Assembly (NCBI RefSeq): GCF_019059575.1
Contig: NW_024881618.1
Coordinates: 186,001-250,000, forward strand
Reading direction: 5' to 3'
Source of the DNA: Amphibalanus amphitrite
Lineage: Eukaryota > Arthropoda > Thecostraca > Balanomorpha > Balanidae
Length of the DNA stretch: 64,000 nt
Shown here: positions 1 through 9,769 of the stretch, piece by piece
Numbering within the stretch: position 1 is the first letter of the stretch
Layout: every line of letters starts with the position of its first letter
The notes under the pieces: generated by a model
Told to the model about the DNA's origin: nothing
Databases searched by the model: none
The model's input: the letters and a program-made list of their open reading frames with translations, nothing else
Position numbers and translations under genes: made by a program

Positions 1-1285
1 CACTAATGCAGGCTACAAGGTATCCCCCGCAACAGTTCACCGCTACCTTCGCGAAAATCTAGGGTTAAGGCTAGAGGTGGCAAAATGTGGACCCGAGGAC
101 CCGGTCCAAAGAACCAGTCTGGACCCATATGGGTCCAGACCGGTTCCTGGAAATTTTCTGACGGGTCCAACCGGGTCCTACCATAAACTATACATCTTGC
201 ACACTACACATTATTGCAAAATATGAAGTGAATGAAGTGAATGTTTCTTTGCACACAGTAGCTCATGAGTATTCCCAGTGGGAAATAGGCTGTTATACAT
301 GATGCAACTAACGATGTCTACAAGAAGTTTGTATTGACTTTTGGGGACCGGGTCCAACTGGTTCCGATTCCAACTAAGACCGGGTCCGACTGGTTCCAGA
401 AATGTCCAGCCGGGTCTGGTTCGAGTCTGGTTCCCAAAATTTTCATCTTTTGCCACCTCTAGTTAAGGCCGCTGAAGCTGAAAAAAATCGCCAAAGCTGA
501 CTGAAAAACAGCGTGCTAACCGCCTGAAGTTCACACAGGAGCAAAAAAAAACTGGTCAGTGGAAGACTGGCAGCGGGTCCTGTGGTCGGACGAGTCGCCG
601 TACGAGCTGTACATACCACCCGCCAAACCGACAAAACGACCGCGTGTGGGTGGCCAGCAGCTCAGACGTGCAGACCGTCCCCACCGTCAAGCACTTTGCA
701 AAGGTGCATGTCTGGGGAATGATGTCACACCGTGCGCTCTCCCAGCTGCACGTGGTGCCCCAAAAAGTGGCCATCAACGGAGAGTACTACCGGGAGAACA
801 TCCTCGCCAAGGATTGTCTGGACGCCATCCACCGAACGGCTGAGACAGGCGGCGTTCTGAAGCGCTCTCTGATGACGGACACAAGCCGGGCCATCTTCAT
901 GCAGGACGGCGCTCCACCGCACACGGCCCAGAAAACACAGCAGTGGTGTCGCCAGCACTTGTCCGACTTCTGGGAGCGTGGCGCATGGCCCGGTAACAGC
1001 CCCGATCTCAACCCGATCGAAAACCTCTGGGCCATCGTTCAGCAAGAGGTCGATAAGATGACACCGGCTACCAGCGCCGGCGAGCTGGCCGAGCAGCTCA
1101 AAAAGGCGTGGGGCCGGATCAAGCCCGATGTGCTGGAGAACCTGGTGGCAGGGATGCCCAAACGTATGCATGACTGTATCGCTATAAAGGGCGGCTACAT
1201 AGGAAAATAAACAGAAAAAGCAATTTTCTCTTTTTTCCAAATCAGAGGGCAAATCAAAGTGTCCGGATAATTATGATACACCCTG
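1..1285 (+). pseudogene. Tc1/mariner transposase remnant, interrupted and frameshifted
   Basis: Right-hand part of a Tc1/mariner-type DNA transposon; the left end lies outside the window. Reading on +, 1-63 encodes a fragment resembling GYKVSPATVHRYLRENLGL, then a MITE (72-461) interrupts it, and the frame resumes around 465 and runs to the stop at 1208-1210. Catalytic landmarks of the DDE domain are visible: WSDES near 583, FMQDGAPPHTA near 896 and NSPDLNPIENLW near 1000. The frame is broken at the A-run at 543-551 and again between about 620 and 650, so no intact protein is possible. The element ends in the sequence CACCCTG at 1279-1285 followed by TA, the usual Tc1/mariner terminus and target dinucleotide. 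Confidence 0.88.
72..461. mobile_element. hAT-like MITE (390 bp) inserted in the transposase
   Basis: The terminal inverted repeats TAGAGGTGGCAAAA (72-85) and TTTTGCCACCTCTA (448-461) are perfect. They are flanked by a perfect 8-bp target duplication GTTAAGGC (64-71 and 462-469). The 8-bp duplication and the terminus fit hAT-superfamily MITEs. The interior is packed with variants of GGGTCCAGACCGGTTCC in both orientations, resembling subterminal transposase-binding repeats. It has no coding capacity. Confidence 0.9.
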
Positions 1286-2019
1286 TAAGATCCGGTCTCG
1301 TTTTTGAAAAATAACTTGGCCAAAAATGGCTGCAGAGCCGCGATTTTGGCACCATGGTGTTCGTCATGCTCAGGCGCGTTACATGGTATACTTTTTTTCT
1401 GAGGTCAACAAAAGGTGTTGACTTCGGGTCAAAGTCAGGTCAGAGCCAGGTCACAAAGCTGGTCGAAGGTCATACTGTAAGTTATTCGCTTTGACAGGTG
1501 TCCCCGAGTCCATTGTGGCTTTCATGACTCGATAGCTCAGTTTGGTCGGGAGTTGTTAACGAAAAACTCCTACGACCCTAGTGACGTCATACATGACGCC
1601 ACGCAAGGTCAACGATGCATAAGCGAAGCAAATCAACGATGCAAAAGTGCAGCATGAAATCTCGCAAGGAGTGCATGAAATCGTGAATCCATTCGCTTGA
1701 GGTAGTGTTTAGATCAATCCCGGCGCCAAAACAGTTTCCATATGTCTCCCATTTCTAACGGTGAGGTCATGCGACCGACCTGAACTCAGGTGACCCTTAG
1801 GGAAAATTCGAAACATGCAAGTCGCGAGACCTCTGAAGAGAGTACTTGGTCTTGTAAGTTTCACTTATCTGTAAAAGCTCCTCTGTTACTGAGGGCATAG
1901 TTTAGGACCTTCGAAGTTAAGGCATTTTAGGACCTTCCAGAGGTTTACTTATGACGTCATAGGCTAGCAACCTGACCTGACCTGACCTGAAAATATGGTT
2001 GGTGTCACAAGATACTGCT
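1286..2019. repeat. Non-coding repeat rich in AGGTCA/TGACCT; left half of a repeat also found at 63.3 kb
   Basis: I see no gene here. 1380-1480 and 1960-1990 carry many AGGTCA/TGACCT hexamers, and TGACGTCA-like motifs recur (1580, 1953). From about 1870 onward (GGACCTTCGAAG, CATTTTAGGACC, ACTTATGACGTCAT) the sequence is homologous to 63350-63494, so this is the left part of an older repeat later split by the TTAA-flanked element at 2024-3214. Confidence 0.7.
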
Positions 2020-2023
2020 TTAA

Positions 2024-3214
2024 CCCGCGCCCCACTGGGGGGGGGGGGTGGAGGGCTATTAATAGCCCCCCTCCCGTGTTTCTGCAATAACTTCCAAACC
2101 GCTTGACGTATCGACGCTAAACTTTCAGTACCTTCGGCTACATCAATTTGACACCTTCTGTCAAAATATGAACTTCGTAACTACCATAGGTCGGCCGGAA
2201 ATGACGTCAGAGTGACGTCATGTTCGGCCGATTTCGACGCAAAACATTGAGCCACGGCAATCGCTCCCAAGAGCTTAGTTTTTAAGCTAGATCCAATTTC
2301 TTTGCATGATAGGACTCAGAATAGACTGTGCTATCAAACTACTATCTCGGATTTTCAAAATTTCAAAAATTTCGAAAATTTTATCAAATAAAATTCAAAA
2401 TTTATATCTTTATTTTTTTCAAAAAGTTTTTGACTTTTCCAAAAACCGGAATATATGTGATAGAACGCATGCTTATGACTAATTCTAGCAGGTTTTAGCT
2501 AAATATCTTCAAAAATGGCCAAGTTATACGCATTATTGCAAAAAATTTACAATTACTATTTTTTCAAATCAATTTTTCAGTACGTATTTGATATCGTACA
2601 CCAATATAACTAGCATCATCGTGTTTCTGAGCTCAAACTGCATCCTACAGACACCTTTTTGGTTGAAAATATTTACTTCAAAATTTGACCTTTTTTGACC
2701 TGAAAGTGACCTGACCTAAGCTAAATTCGACTCAAAATGACCTCGAATGACACAGACGACATCAAATTCGAAATCTATGGCCTAAATGGACCATAAAATA
2801 TGTGTCACGTGACCGACGCATGATACAATATTTTCGTGACCTGTGATGACCTGTCCTGACCCTGACCTGAAAATCAAAGTACAAGTTTGGTAACCTCAGG
2901 GTATCTAGACCATCTGTTCATGAGTGTGTAAACAAAAAATGAGCCTGATCTGACTTGTAAGACGGCGGCCACAGCCCAAAACGTGAACAAGCCAAAATGC
3001 TAATAATTTTTACTTTGACCTGACCTGTGACGTCATCGGTGACCTCGAGGTCCATGAAATTAGGTTTCGATCGACAGTTTTTCCGGGGCTATCAGACGCC
3101 GTTTGAGTTTTGACGATCGGCCCAGTAGTTTCGGAGTTAGGAGCGGGGGCTATGAAGAGCCTCCCCCCCCCCCCCAGTAGGGGATGTTATACGCAGACCC
3201 CAGTGGGGCGCGGG
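2024..3214. mobile_element. TTAA-flanked non-autonomous element, copy A (1191 bp)
   Basis: Starts CCCGCGCCCCACTGGGG and ends with its inverse (CCCCAGTGGGGCGCGGG), flanked on both sides by TTAA (2020-2023, 3215-3218). TTAA duplication and termini beginning CCC are hallmarks of the piggyBac superfamily, but no transposase is present. Just inside each end are G-run and C-run segments; the left one can fold (AGGGCTATTAATAGCCCCC near 2051). The interior is AT-rich around 2330-2600 and has TGACCT/AGGTCA hexamers near 2690-3040. An empty version of the same insertion site is at 63489-63494. Confidence 0.85.
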
Positions 3215-3218
3215 TTAA

Positions 3219-3310
3219 CCAAAAGTCGGGTATGCCGAATTTCAGCTGTCTATCGCCAGCGTGTTCTGCGTTATCGCGAAAAAAACTGTGACAGTGCCCC
3301 CCCCCCCCCT
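3219..3310. repeat. Right half of the host repeat split by copy A
   Basis: This stretch (AAAAGTCGGGTATGCCGAAT, then TATCGCGAAAAAAAC) aligns with 63495-63560. It continues the repeat whose left half ends at 2019. Confidence 0.75.
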
Positions 3311-4389
3311 TCTCAGTCGTATTGTGTGAGTCTTTTCGCGGCGCTGTAGCCCTATATTCGTTCCTCAGTTATATGCTGATTTGTCAATAAGTGTCAAAAA
3401 AGAAGGCGGAATGTAATCTTTGATGATCTCTGGTAACCTGGCCTCTGGCCCGAACTAGAAATTGACTTAAGCGTTTTCTTCATATTTTTACGCCTTTTTG
3501 TACCACGCTTACGGCTTGCCGCTTTATAGGATAGCACGCCCTTTATAATATTCGGCCGCTGGTCCAGTTTTATGGCGTGCTATTTTATTCACGGCATCTG
3601 GTAATTTTTACAGTAACACCGGTGCTGGCAAACGCGCATTCGAGTCAAGAAACGATTCCTCGTACCGTCAATATACGATGGACTGACAATAATTGACATG
3701 CGTAAAAACCATTTTACATTTGATATCCGTTTTCTGCAGTTGAACTGCCAGTACTGCCATATCCATTCCACTCCCTTCATAAGATTGGACTGCAATACAA
3801 ATCCTAATCTTATCTTAACCTAATTAATATAAATCCAAATCAAAAACGATTGCTTCCACCACCCCCATCCCCACCCCCCACTCGGTCAGGTGAGGCGTAG
3901 GTGGCGCTTACCACAGGCCTAACGCGGTTTAATATATTTTTAATCCTGCTCATGGTTTAATATACATAATGTATATTATATTCCTCCAGCAAACTCTGAG
4001 CCAGATCAGGTAAACAAAGGTACTAGATTTAGTTACATCGTGCAACTTTTTAAGACTTGGTTTATTCTACTTAACCTCATGCAGTTTATCAAATAACTTC
4101 GATCTCGGCCGTTCCCACACTGTACAGCAAAGGCCAGCCGAGCTGCATGCGCTATCCGGAGGAGTTAGAGTGATTGCAGCAGTCCAATATGTTTAACTTT
4201 ATCTGATCCGCGCTGAGCGGGCACCAGGACGGCCTAATCAGATTAGGGAGGCCGGCGCAGCTCAGCCTAACTCGATCCCGCGTTAATCCCAGCGGCGCGC
4301 TGCAGTCGAGCCGTGCTCCGACACGGGGCCGGACCCGACGAACTCTGAACGCCACCGACAGGGCACTGCTCTCGTCGTCTGTCCTCTGT
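3311..4389. other. Intergenic, no gene seen
   Basis: AT-rich from 3550 to 4060; short ORFs only, none resembling a known protein. 4090-4390 becomes GC- and CpG-rich and includes the palindrome CTAATCAGATTAG (about 4233-4245) and a TAATCC (about 4284), but I cannot assign it a function. Confidence 0.5.
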
Positions 4390-5077
4390 TCTGTGTCGTT
4401 CATTGTCTTTCGTTTCCATGTCTCCTGTTATCTGTCGTCCGTCGTCTGTGGACTGTTATCCTTCGTTTATCGTATATCGTTAATCGTTTGTCACTTTGTC
4501 ATATGTCGTCAGCCGATTATCAGCTGTCTTCTGCCGACATTTGTCGTACCTATGTCATATTTCTATCTACATCGTTGATTGTTCAACCTGTTTATATACA
4601 CTGTGGTTCAACCATCACCATGTGCCGTTTGTAACCTGACGAATGTTAGCTGATATGCCGAATTTCACATGCCGTCTATCGTCTATCAGTCGTCTGTTGT
4701 CTATCCCTTGTCAGCTGTCGTCTGTCTCCGTCATTTGTCATCCGCCATATGTCATCTGTCGTCTGTCATCTGTCGTCTGTCATCTGTCGTCTGTCATCTG
4801 TCGTCTGTCATCTAATGCCTGTCATATGTCGTCTGTCGTATGCCATCTGTCGTCTTCAATTCGTTTGTCTGAGAGATATGATCTGTTGTCTGCCACCTGT
4901 AAGCTGTCATCTTGTCTGTCATATATTGTCTCCGTCATTTGTCATCCACCATATGTCGTCTGTGAAATGTCTGTATGTCACCTGTCATCTGTCAAATGTC
5001 CCCTTTACGCCATTAGTCGCCTTCCTTCCGCCATTCGTAGTCCGTCGTATGTTGATTGTCGTCTATCGTCTAGCGTA
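4390..5077. repeat. TGTC-rich satellite, block 1
   Basis: Degenerate tandem array of 7-8-bp words such as TGTCATC, TGTCGTC, TGTCGTCTG. The Cys/Ser-rich open frames across it (repeating CHLSSVICRLSS-like peptides) are by-products of the repeat, not genes. Blocks 2 and 3 (6435-6790, 8195-8915) are the same satellite, separated by insertions. Confidence 0.9.
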
Positions 5078-5079
5078 TA

Positions 5080-6432
5080 CAGGGTGTCCCGAAATTGATG
5101 CGCGGTTGTTTTATCCTCAATGACTTATAAAGTGCTCGAATTTATTTCACGGCTTATATGCTATTATAGTCCCCATTTAGTTGCATACACGGCCTATAGC
5201 ATTCTAGCGTGTCACGTTTCAGGTTGTCAAGAGTCTCTCCTTTGAAACAACGCCATGCTGTTTATATCTTCTGAAACAGCCTCTTCTCTGAGCTAGCCCG
5301 TGGAAGCTTGCTGAGCTCTTTTCTGACGATCGTCCAGATAATTTGGATCGGGGACAGGTCCAGACTGTTGCCAGACCATGACCCCTTCTCCCAGAGGCCT
5401 GGGAGCCTCGCTCGGCACCAGTCCTGGGTCTTCCTGGCGTGATAAGCTGGAGCCCTTTCTTGCTGGAAAATGGCCCTGGACATGTCCGACAAAAGTTTGA
5501 CTCTGGTTTTGGAACCATTTACCTTTTCCCTCAGCATCTTTGTGGCATCAATCTTCTTCAGCACCTCGCTGACATAGTAATAAGCAGTCACGGTCTGTCC
5601 CCGAGGCACTTCGTGAAGCTCAGAGAGCCTCTGTAGCTCATCGTGCTCCAAATGAGATTCTTCAGCAGACGTTTCACCGTCTCGGCAGCGGACTCCTCAG
5701 AGCTGCCGTTGGCCCACATTTCGATCGTTCTGGCAGTTAGGAGCTTAGAGACCACAAAGGGCACCTTGTCACTGAAAAGGACGCATCTCCAGTCCTGAAT
5801 GGTCCAGTTGTTGTGGGTCTTGGGCCTTGGCGAAATCCAGCTGCCTGCACTTCTGGACCACGGTAGTCTGCATCCTGAAGCTGAGCAGCTTCAGCTTCAA
5901 GATAGTCTTCAAATACTGGTGGAGGGTCGATTTGGATGCTGGGACATGCATCTCATTCAGTTTTCTTGTCAGCGATGTTGAATGGTGCTTTTCAAAGGTC
6001 GACTTTGCAATCACGATTTTCGCCACTCGGCTCAAGGCAGTCTTCCGCCCTCGAACTGTGCTGTTCTTGAGTGTCTCTCCTGATCGTTTGCGGTCCATCC
6101 AAAGTTTAATTGTCGCAGAGTTGACGCCCAATTCTCTGGCATTTAGAACCTGGGTCACACCGTCCTTGATCATCCCCACCGCGCGGTAGCGGATCGGTAG
6201 TTTGTGCGTTTTCACTTTTGGTGATATGCAGTTTCTCCACGTTGCCTGTCTGGACAAAAGTGGCCTCCCGCGCCCAATACCCGCCGCGGCCGGGTTAGCC
6301 GCTTGGTTCACGTGATCGTGTGACCAGCAAGATGTCAGTGGTGCCAGAGCCGGTTAAATTGCAGTTGTTCAGCACTCGGGAGGGACAACATAACATGCGG
6401 CACCAACCGCGCATCAATTTCGGGACACCCTG
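5080..6432 (-). mobile_element. Tc1/mariner element with both termini (1353 bp), inserted in the satellite
   Basis: Ends are CAGGGTGTCCCGAAATTGAT (from 5080) and its inverse finishing CACCCTG at 6432; the match extends to about 30 bp (through GCGCGGTTG). TA flanks both ends (5078-5079, 6433-6434). It sits inside the TGTC-rich satellite, which resumes directly on the far side. Its transposase on - is degenerate (separate entry), so the element is non-autonomous now. Confidence 0.92.
5262..6311 (-). pseudogene. Degenerate Tc1/mariner transposase
   Basis: Two open segments on -: 6311-5769 has the N-terminal DNA-binding region (MIKDGVTQVLNARELGV-type helix-turn-helix, then a second HTH around STLHQYLK), and 5651-5262 has the catalytic region. 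An aspartate is present in a VLFSDK motif near 5780. The second catalytic site reads FQQERAPAYHA where a working copy has QDGAPAH, and the third reads LDLSPIQIIW where the family has DLNPIENLW. The second and third acidic residues are therefore lost, and the two segments are separated by frame breaks. I judge it inactive. Confidence 0.88.
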
Positions 6433-6434
6433 TA

Positions 6435-6790
6435 TCTTTTGCCACCTGTCTTCTGCCGACACATGTATGCACATATGCCGTATGTCGTACCTATACGCGT
6501 ATCTCTGTTGGTTGTCGTTGAACCATATGCCGTTTGTAATATGACGTCGGTTGTCTGACGTCAGTTATCTGTTGTCTGTCGTCTATTGTCTGTAATCACT
6601 TGTATGCCATTTGTTGTCTGTCATCTGTCGTCTGGTATCAGTCGTGAAGTATTTGTTCCGTCTTTGGCTGCCTGTCATCTGTTGTATGTCTTGTGTCGGT
6701 CCGTCATATTTCATCTGTTTTCTGTCATCTGGCATCTGTTGTGCGTCATATGCTGTGCATCACCTGTCGCATGTCGTTTGTTATCTGTCA
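6435..6790. repeat. TGTC-rich satellite, block 2
   Basis: Continuation of block 1 on the far side of the Tc1/mariner element, with the same TGTCGTCTG / TGTCATCTG words. Confidence 0.88.
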
Positions 6791-6792
6791 TT

Positions 6793-7492
6793 ACGGAGCG
6801 AGCGAAGCGAGCGGAGTCTCATACTGAATTAAGGGAAAATCCTGAGTATGAGCGGCCGGCCGGCCGGCCGGCCGTGGGGACGCTCTTCAAAAGCTAATAT
6901 CTTAGGAACGGGACATCCGATTGACAAGCGGTCTTCTTTACTGAATGTCACTTGGACGTAAAAGTTCTGTGGTGTGATGGCCACCATGCGTTCTTGCCAA
7001 CCACCGCACGTGGCGCGTGGTAAAGTTGGACATTTTTTAAGAACCCCCAAAATTGCAACCTCAATAACGGCACAACGGTCGGGCCGATTGAATTGAAACT
7101 CGGTACACAGTTAGGTCTCCATCAGATAATTCATCTGCATGTGTTAAGGTTGGGGTGCTACAGCACGTGCGCACGTGCAGGGGGCGCTCCCAGATCTCGA
7201 GAACGGCTGGGCCGATTGCGCTCAAATTTGATACACGGTTGGGGACCAGTTAGTAGGGTGCCGTGCAAAAGTCAGTTTGGACCCCGCTTGCACGTGCGCA
7301 CGTGCAGTGTGCCGCTTCCAGATCTCGAGAACGGCTAGGCCGATTGCGCTGAAATTTGGCACATCGCTAAAGACCGGTTAGTAGGGTGCAGTGCACAAGT
7401 TAGTTGGAGGTACCCCCTCGCAATTTCGCACGTGCAAGGCCCATCCTCTCGCTCGCTCCGTTGGTCGCCCAAAAGGCGTTTTACTGGTTTGT
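6793..7492. repeat. GCGAG-bounded repeat, tandem copy 1 (709-bp unit)
   Basis: Begins with a GAGCGAGCGAAGCGAGCG run and finishes with CTCGCTCGCTCCG, then CAAAAGGCGTTTTACTGGT. Matching points in this copy and the next are 709 bp apart. Internally a ~125-bp subunit (AGATCTCGAGAACGGCTGGG, CCGATTGCGCTCAAATTTG) is repeated, and GCACGTGCGCACGTGC palindromes lie at about 7163 and 7290. A GGCC-GGCC run is at 6850-6873. Open frames across it are repeat-derived. Confidence 0.88.
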
Positions 7493-7496
7493 TATT

Positions 7497-8193
7497 ACGA
7501 GCGAGCGAGCGCAGCGAGCGAGCGAGTTCATACTGAATTAAGGGAAAATCCTGAGTATGAGCGGCCGGCCGGCCGGCCGGCCGTGGGGACGCTCTTCAAA
7601 AGCTAATATCTTAGGAACGGGACATCCGATTGACAAGCGGTCTTCTTTACTGAATGTCACTTGGACGTAAAAGTTCTGTGGTGTGATCGCCACCATGCGT
7701 TCTTGCCAACCACCGCACGTGGCGCGTGGTAAAGTTGGACATTTTTTAAGAACCCCCAAAATTGCAACCTCAATAACGGCACAACGGTTGGGCCGATTGA
7801 ATTGAAACTCGGTACACAGTTAGGTCTCCATCAGATAATTCATCTGCATGTGTTAAGGTTGGGGTGCTACAGCACGTGCGCACGTGCAGGGGGCGCTCCC
7901 AGATCTCGAGAACGGCTGGGCCGATTGCGCTCAAATTTGGTACACGGTTGGGGACCAGTTAGTAGGGTGCCGTGCAAAAGTCAGTTTGGACCCCGCTTGC
8001 ACGTGCGCACGTGCAGAATGCCGCTTCCAGATCTCAGGAATGGCTGGGCCGATTGCGTTCAAATTTGGCACACCGCTAGCGACCGGTTAGAAGGGTGCTT
8101 TGCACAAGCCCGTTGGAAGTACCCTCTCTCCCTTGCGCACGTGCAGGTCTCACTATCTCGCTCGCTCGTTCTTCGCCCAAAAGGCGTTTTACT
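7497..8193. repeat. GCGAG-bounded repeat, tandem copy 2
   Basis: Nearly identical to copy 1; visible differences are scattered single bases (for example GATGGCC versus GATCGCC), so the duplication looks recent. Palindromes GCACGTGCGCACGTGC occur at about 7872 and 7998. It ends with the same CAAAAGGCGTTTTACTGGT block. Diverged relatives are at 45307-46165 and 46385-47253. Confidence 0.88.
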
Positions 8194-8194
8194 G

Positions 8195-8915
8195 GTCTTT
8201 TTTTTGTCTGTAGTCTGCTGTGTGTCATCTGACGTTTTTCGTCTGTTGTTTCTCATATGTTATCCGTCGTAAATTGTCTCATGTGTCGTCTCTCATCTGT
8301 CGTCTGCCATCTGTCGTGTGTCATCTGCTTTCTGTGATTGGTCGCCTGTCATCTGTCAGCTGTTGTGCGTCATCTGTTGTCTTTCATTAGTAGTCTGTCA
8401 TCGGTCGTCTGTCATCTGTTGTGTGTCATATGTTGTCCATCATGTGTTGTCTATCATCTGTTGACTGTCATCTTTTGTTGTGTATATGCTGTGTGTAATA
8501 TTTTGTCTCTCATCTCTTTTCTGTTATCTGTCGTCTGCCATGTTGGCTATCATATGGATATGTCATCTGTCATATTGCGTCTGTCGTCTGTCGCCTGTTA
8601 ATCATCCATGGTCCCTTGCATGTTGTTGGCCATATGTTGTCTGTTATCTATAACTAGTTCCATAACATGCCATATGTCATCTTTCAGTTTTGTCTGCTGC
8701 CTGTCATCTGTCGACTGTCATGCTGTCTGTCGCGCAGGCTGTCAGTTGTCGTAAATCACCTGTCATTTGTTGTCTGCCAATATCGTGTGTCGTCTGCCAT
8801 CTGTAGTCTGTCATCTGTCGGCCGTCATATATCATTTGTCTTCTGTCATCTGCTGTCTGTTGTCTGTCATCTGCGTCTTTCATATGTTGTCTGTCGTCTT
8901 TTGTGTGTCTCTTGA
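8195..8915. repeat. TGTC-rich satellite, block 3
   Basis: Same satellite as 4390-5077, with TGTCATCTG / TGTTGTCTG words throughout; fades out near 8915. Confidence 0.88.
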
Positions 8916-9224
8916 CTGAATGTAATTTTTAAACATTCCACAAGGCAGAGACTACAATACCAGTACACTGTCGGTAATACTAGACTACCTATGCACAAGA
9001 TAATAATTCCTGGCTGCCGAAATTAGAAAAAGAAGTTCTATGATCGAAAGGGTTGGCTTAGCATTTTTTCCAGTATTTTATTGTATTTTGTATTTTTGAA
9101 TCATTGTTTTTGCTGTTCTTGCTGATGTTGTTGTTGTTATTGACCTCTTACATAGATTTTACCGATAATCGATACACCATACCATAGAACACAAGTACTG
9201 CAATGCTTATTCAGTTACGCTGGT
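8916..9224. other. AT-rich spacer before the dve promoter region
   Basis: No gene or repeat seen apart from a short TTG-rich stretch at about 9100-9140. Confidence 0.5.
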
Positions 9225-9225
9225 A

Positions 9226-9320
9226 TCGAACTGGTGACGTCACTAGTTTAGAGCTGGTAACATTACTAGTGTCGAACTGGTGACATCACTGGTGTTGAAC
9301 GGGTGACGTCACTGGCTAAA
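9226..9320. promoter_or_regulatory. Four-copy 23-bp array with CRE-like sites upstream of dve
   Basis: Four units with exact 23-bp spacing have the octamers TGACGTCA (9235), TAACATTA (9258), TGACATCA (9281) and TGACGTCA (9304), each preceded by a CTGG or GGG stretch. TGACGTCA is the full CRE palindrome bound by CREB/ATF-type bZIP factors. The array lies about 460 bp upstream of the dve start codon and directly before a CpG-rich block, so a promoter-proximal role is plausible but inferred. Confidence 0.55.
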
Positions 9321-9769
9321 ACCGCGCTCGGCGATGATGTAACGCTCGCCGCCGCCCACTCGTCGCCGTCTGTCTGTCTGTGTGCGTCGCGAGCGTCGCG
9401 CGTCGCGTCGCCCCCCCGCCTCCCTGCCTCCCCGTCTGCCTGATCCGCAGCAGCCGTACGAATCCGGCCCGCCGCCGCCGCGTATTGACCCGAGCGCCGG
9501 CCGCCGCCTAATCCCGGATTAAGTGCCGGATTAGGAGCGCGGGATTAGGGGGATTGGGCTGAAAAATAATCCGCCGGGCCGGGCGGCGGCGCCGGCTCAC
9601 TGACGCTGCGGCCGCGGCCGGGGGCGGACGTGTGCGGCTGCCGCTCAGCGTGCAGAGGCCAGCAGCCAGATACAGTGCACGGAGCTGATAGAGGGACGGT
9701 CGGCACGCGCTGTGCACGACACGGACAGATAGAGAGACACGCGCTGTGCTCGGCAGGGACGGCGGACGC
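9320..9769 (+). promoter_or_regulatory. CpG-rich promoter/5' leader region of dve
   Basis: Strongly GC- and CpG-rich compared with the AT-rich 9000-9200, ending at the first coding exon. I cannot fix the transcription start from sequence alone; no clear TATA box is seen. The K50-site cluster at 9509-9572 lies inside it. Confidence 0.5.
9509..9572. promoter_or_regulatory. Cluster of TAATCC/GGATTA (K50 homeodomain) sites
   Basis: Five perfect sites lie in 64 bp: TAATCC 9509, GGATTA 9516, GGATTA 9528, GGATTA 9542, TAATCC 9567, plus a GGATTG at 9551. The first two form the inverted pair TAATCCCGGATTA. TAATCC is the known target of K50 homeodomains (Bicoid/Otd class, and Dve in Drosophila). Both homeodomains of the downstream gene carry K50, so autoregulation is a reasonable inference. 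Confidence 0.6.

Noticed and set aside
6829-8272. Open frames with repeated phrases such as GWADCAQIWYTVGD
   Set aside because: They derive from the tandem subunit of the GCGAG repeat family and recur in every copy, with no gene structure.
4393-8915. Cys/Ser-rich open frames that look like secreted repeats
   Set aside because: All come from the TGTC-rich satellite and change frame with unit length.
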